This document shows positions 5,063 to 6,312 of a DNA stretch of 6,312 bases, one piece after another. The stretch comes from Acidobacteriota bacterium. GTDB taxonomy: Bacteria > Acidobacteriota > Terriglobia > UBA7540. Under the pieces are notes generated by a model, which worked only from the letters and a program-made list of their open reading frames with translations, was not told the DNA's origin and ran no database searches. A program made the position numbers and the translations under genes. The stretch spans positions 1,486 through 7,797 of the forward strand of contig PLWR01000362.1 of assembly GCA_003165615.1 (NCBI GenBank), in the 5' to 3' direction. Each line of letters starts with the position of its first letter. Position 1 is the first letter of the stretch.

Positions 5063-5068
5063 TAGAAT
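5063..5068 (+). promoter_or_regulatory. -10-like TAGAAT near the glgB start
   Basis: TAGAAT matches the sigma-70 -10 hexamer at five of six positions, but no good -35 lies 16-18 bases upstream, where the inverted repeat sits. It ends only seven bases before the ATG, so transcription from it would start at about the start codon and give a leaderless mRNA. The same GTAGAAT heptamer also occurs at 2081-2087, ahead of the nuclease gene. Confidence 0.25.
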
Positions 5069-5075
5069 AAGACCC

Positions 5076-6312
5076 ATGGCCCCTCGACTCAAGCTTTTGG
5101 CTGAAACCACTGCCGCGGTGGAAGAGATCGCGCAAATCCTGCGCGCTGAACATGGCGACCCCTTCCACATCCTGGGAATGCACCTGGTAGAATTTCAGGG
5201 CAAACCGGCGGTGGCGATTCGCGCTTTCCTGCCCCGCACGCACGACGCCTGGGTGGTGCGAGGCGCGGGCGAGGCCGTGCCGCTGCGGCGCATTCATGCC
5301 GACGGATTCTTCGAAGCGGTTTTCCCGGGCGAGCAGGCTATGTTCCCCTATCGCCTGCGCACGGATTACGCCGGGCAGCAAGAGTTTGAGGATCCCTATC
5401 GTTTCCCTCCCGTGCTTTCGGATTTCGATCTTCATCTGCTGGCGGAAGGCACGCACTACAAGACCTACGAAAAGCTGGGCGCACACCTGACGGAAATCGC
5501 CGGAGTGCAGGGCGTGTCATTCGCGGTGTGGGCGCCGAATGCCAAACGCGTGAGCGTGGTGGGCAACTTCAACCAGTGGGACGGCCGGGGCCATCCCCTA
5601 CGCGTGCGCGGCGGCACCGGCGTTTGGGAAATTTTCATTCCCGGCCTGCGCGAAGGGGAGATTTACAAATTCGAAATCAAGAGCCGGAATAAGAACTACC
5701 TGGGGTTGAAGACCGACCCGTACGGTTTCTATTCCGAGCTGCGCCCCAAGACGGCCTCGATTGTCTGCGACCTGGACCGTTATACCTGGAACGATCAAAC
5801 GTGGATGGCGGAGCGCCAGGCGCGCCAGGGATTCCGCGCCCCGCTGGCGGTTTACGAAGTTCACCTGGGGTCATGGCGGCGTTCGGTGGAAGAGGGCAAT
5901 CGCGTCCTGAACTATCGCCAGCTCGCCGAGCAGTTGGCGGAGTACGTCGAGAAGATGGGTTTTACGCACGTGGAATTGATGCCGGTAACGGAGTATCCGC
6001 TGGATGAATCGTGGGGCTACCAGACCACGGGGTATTTCGCGCCCACCAGCCGCTACGGCACGCCGGAAGACTTCATGTACTTCGTCGATCACCTGCACCA
6101 GCGCGGGATCGGGGTGATCCTGGACTGGGTGCCGGCGCATTTTCCCTCCGACGCGCACGGCCTGGCGTTCTTCGACGGCACGCACCTTTACGAGCACGAA
6201 GATCCCCGCCTGCGCGAGCATCCGGACTGGGGAACCCGCATCTTCAATTACGGCCGCACCGAAGTGCGCAGCTTTCTGTGGGCAAGCGCGCTGTTTTGGC
6301 TGGAAAAATATC
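5076..6312 (+). CDS. glgB: 1,4-alpha-glucan branching enzyme, 3' truncated by window
   Basis: This cytosolic enzyme of glycogen synthesis cuts alpha-1,4 chains and reattaches them as alpha-1,6 branches. The 412 residues present match the N-terminal half of GlgB (about 730 residues in E. coli): an N1-type module with [10 protein letters not shown] (27-36), a CBM48 module (about 146-215; [20 protein letters not shown]), and the start of the GH13 barrel with [10 protein letters not shown] (260-269), [17 protein letters not shown] (300-316) and conserved region I DWVPAHF (350-356). The catalytic Asp and Glu should lie just past the window, so activity cannot be judged. The frame has no stop up to base 6312. 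No strong Shine-Dalgarno precedes the ATG at 5076; GGAG at 5059-5062 is 13 bases away. An in-frame ATG at 5055 would add MWSRIRP but lies inside the inverted repeat and lacks a ribosome site. Confidence 0.95.
   Translation, partial: MAPRLKLLAETTAAVEEIAQILRAEHGDPFHILGMHLVEFQGKPAVAIRAFLPRTHDAWVVRGAGEAVPLRRIHADGFFEAVFPGEQAMFPYRLRTDYAGQQEFEDPYRFPPVLSDFDLHLLAEGTHYKTYEKLGAHLTEIAGVQGVSFAVWAPNAKRVSVVGNFNQWDGRGHPLRVRGGTGVWEIFIPGLREGEIYKFEIKSRNKNYLGLKTDPYGFYSELRPKTASIVCDLDRYTWNDQTWMAERQARQGFRAPLAVYEVHLGSWRRSVEEGNRVLNYRQLAEQLAEYVEKMGFTHVELMPVTEYPLDESWGYQTTGYFAPTSRYGTPEDFMYFVDHLHQRGIGVILDWVPAHFPSDAHGLAFFDGTHLYEHEDPRLREHPDWGTRIFNYGRTEVRSFLWASALFWLEKY

Noticed and set aside
5046..6221. Several leftward open frames opposite glgB (5046-5486, 5598-5864, 5871-6221)
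   Set aside because: They are shadows of the strongly conserved GlgB frame, which continues without a stop to the window end.

Overview
The window looks like a chromosomal segment of a GC-rich soil-type bacterium, most plausibly an Acidobacteriota member. This is inferred from the gene types (a secreted FecR + DUF6600-type protein with a glycine-rich tail, and a GlgB-type branching enzyme) and from intergenic DNA full of short degenerate tandem arrays and GC-rich hairpins. It is not proven: there is no rRNA, tRNA or phylogenetic marker here. No CRISPR array, insertion sequence, integrase or tRNA gene is visible.

Layout. Bases 1-884 contain no convincing gene. They hold a 38-bp tandem repeat (50-133, with a related unit at 1-25) built around a GCCCC-TTT-GGGGC hairpin, an inverted 13-bp copy of part of it at 702-714, and a few other hairpins. 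Leftward from 1850 to 885 runs a 321-residue protein with a C-terminal HEPN-like RNase motif (RNAAVH). The 273-bp divergent gap (1851-2123) holds an 8-bp-period degenerate array, then a 7-bp-period AT-rich array that also supplies a candidate promoter. Rightward from 2124 to 2834 is a Cas4/RecB-like PD-(D/E)XK nuclease with two CxxC pairs. After a gap with two overlapping hairpins comes the secreted FecR/DUF6600 protein (3087-4796). A terminator-like stem follows, then a cluster of hairpins including a REP-like 12-bp stem, and a 9-bp inverted repeat just ahead of a glycogen branching enzyme gene (glgB, 5076 to the window end, 3' truncated).

How they fit together. Each rightward gene has its own 250-280 bp leader and structured DNA between it and the next, so they look like separate transcription units rather than an operon. 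The GlgB and FecR/DUF6600 genes look like ordinary chromosomal genes. The divergent pair of a HEPN-type putative RNase and a PD-(D/E)XK putative DNase is the most interesting candidate for an undescribed nucleic-acid-targeting (defence or toxin-like) module, but with only one genome's worth of context this is a hypothesis.
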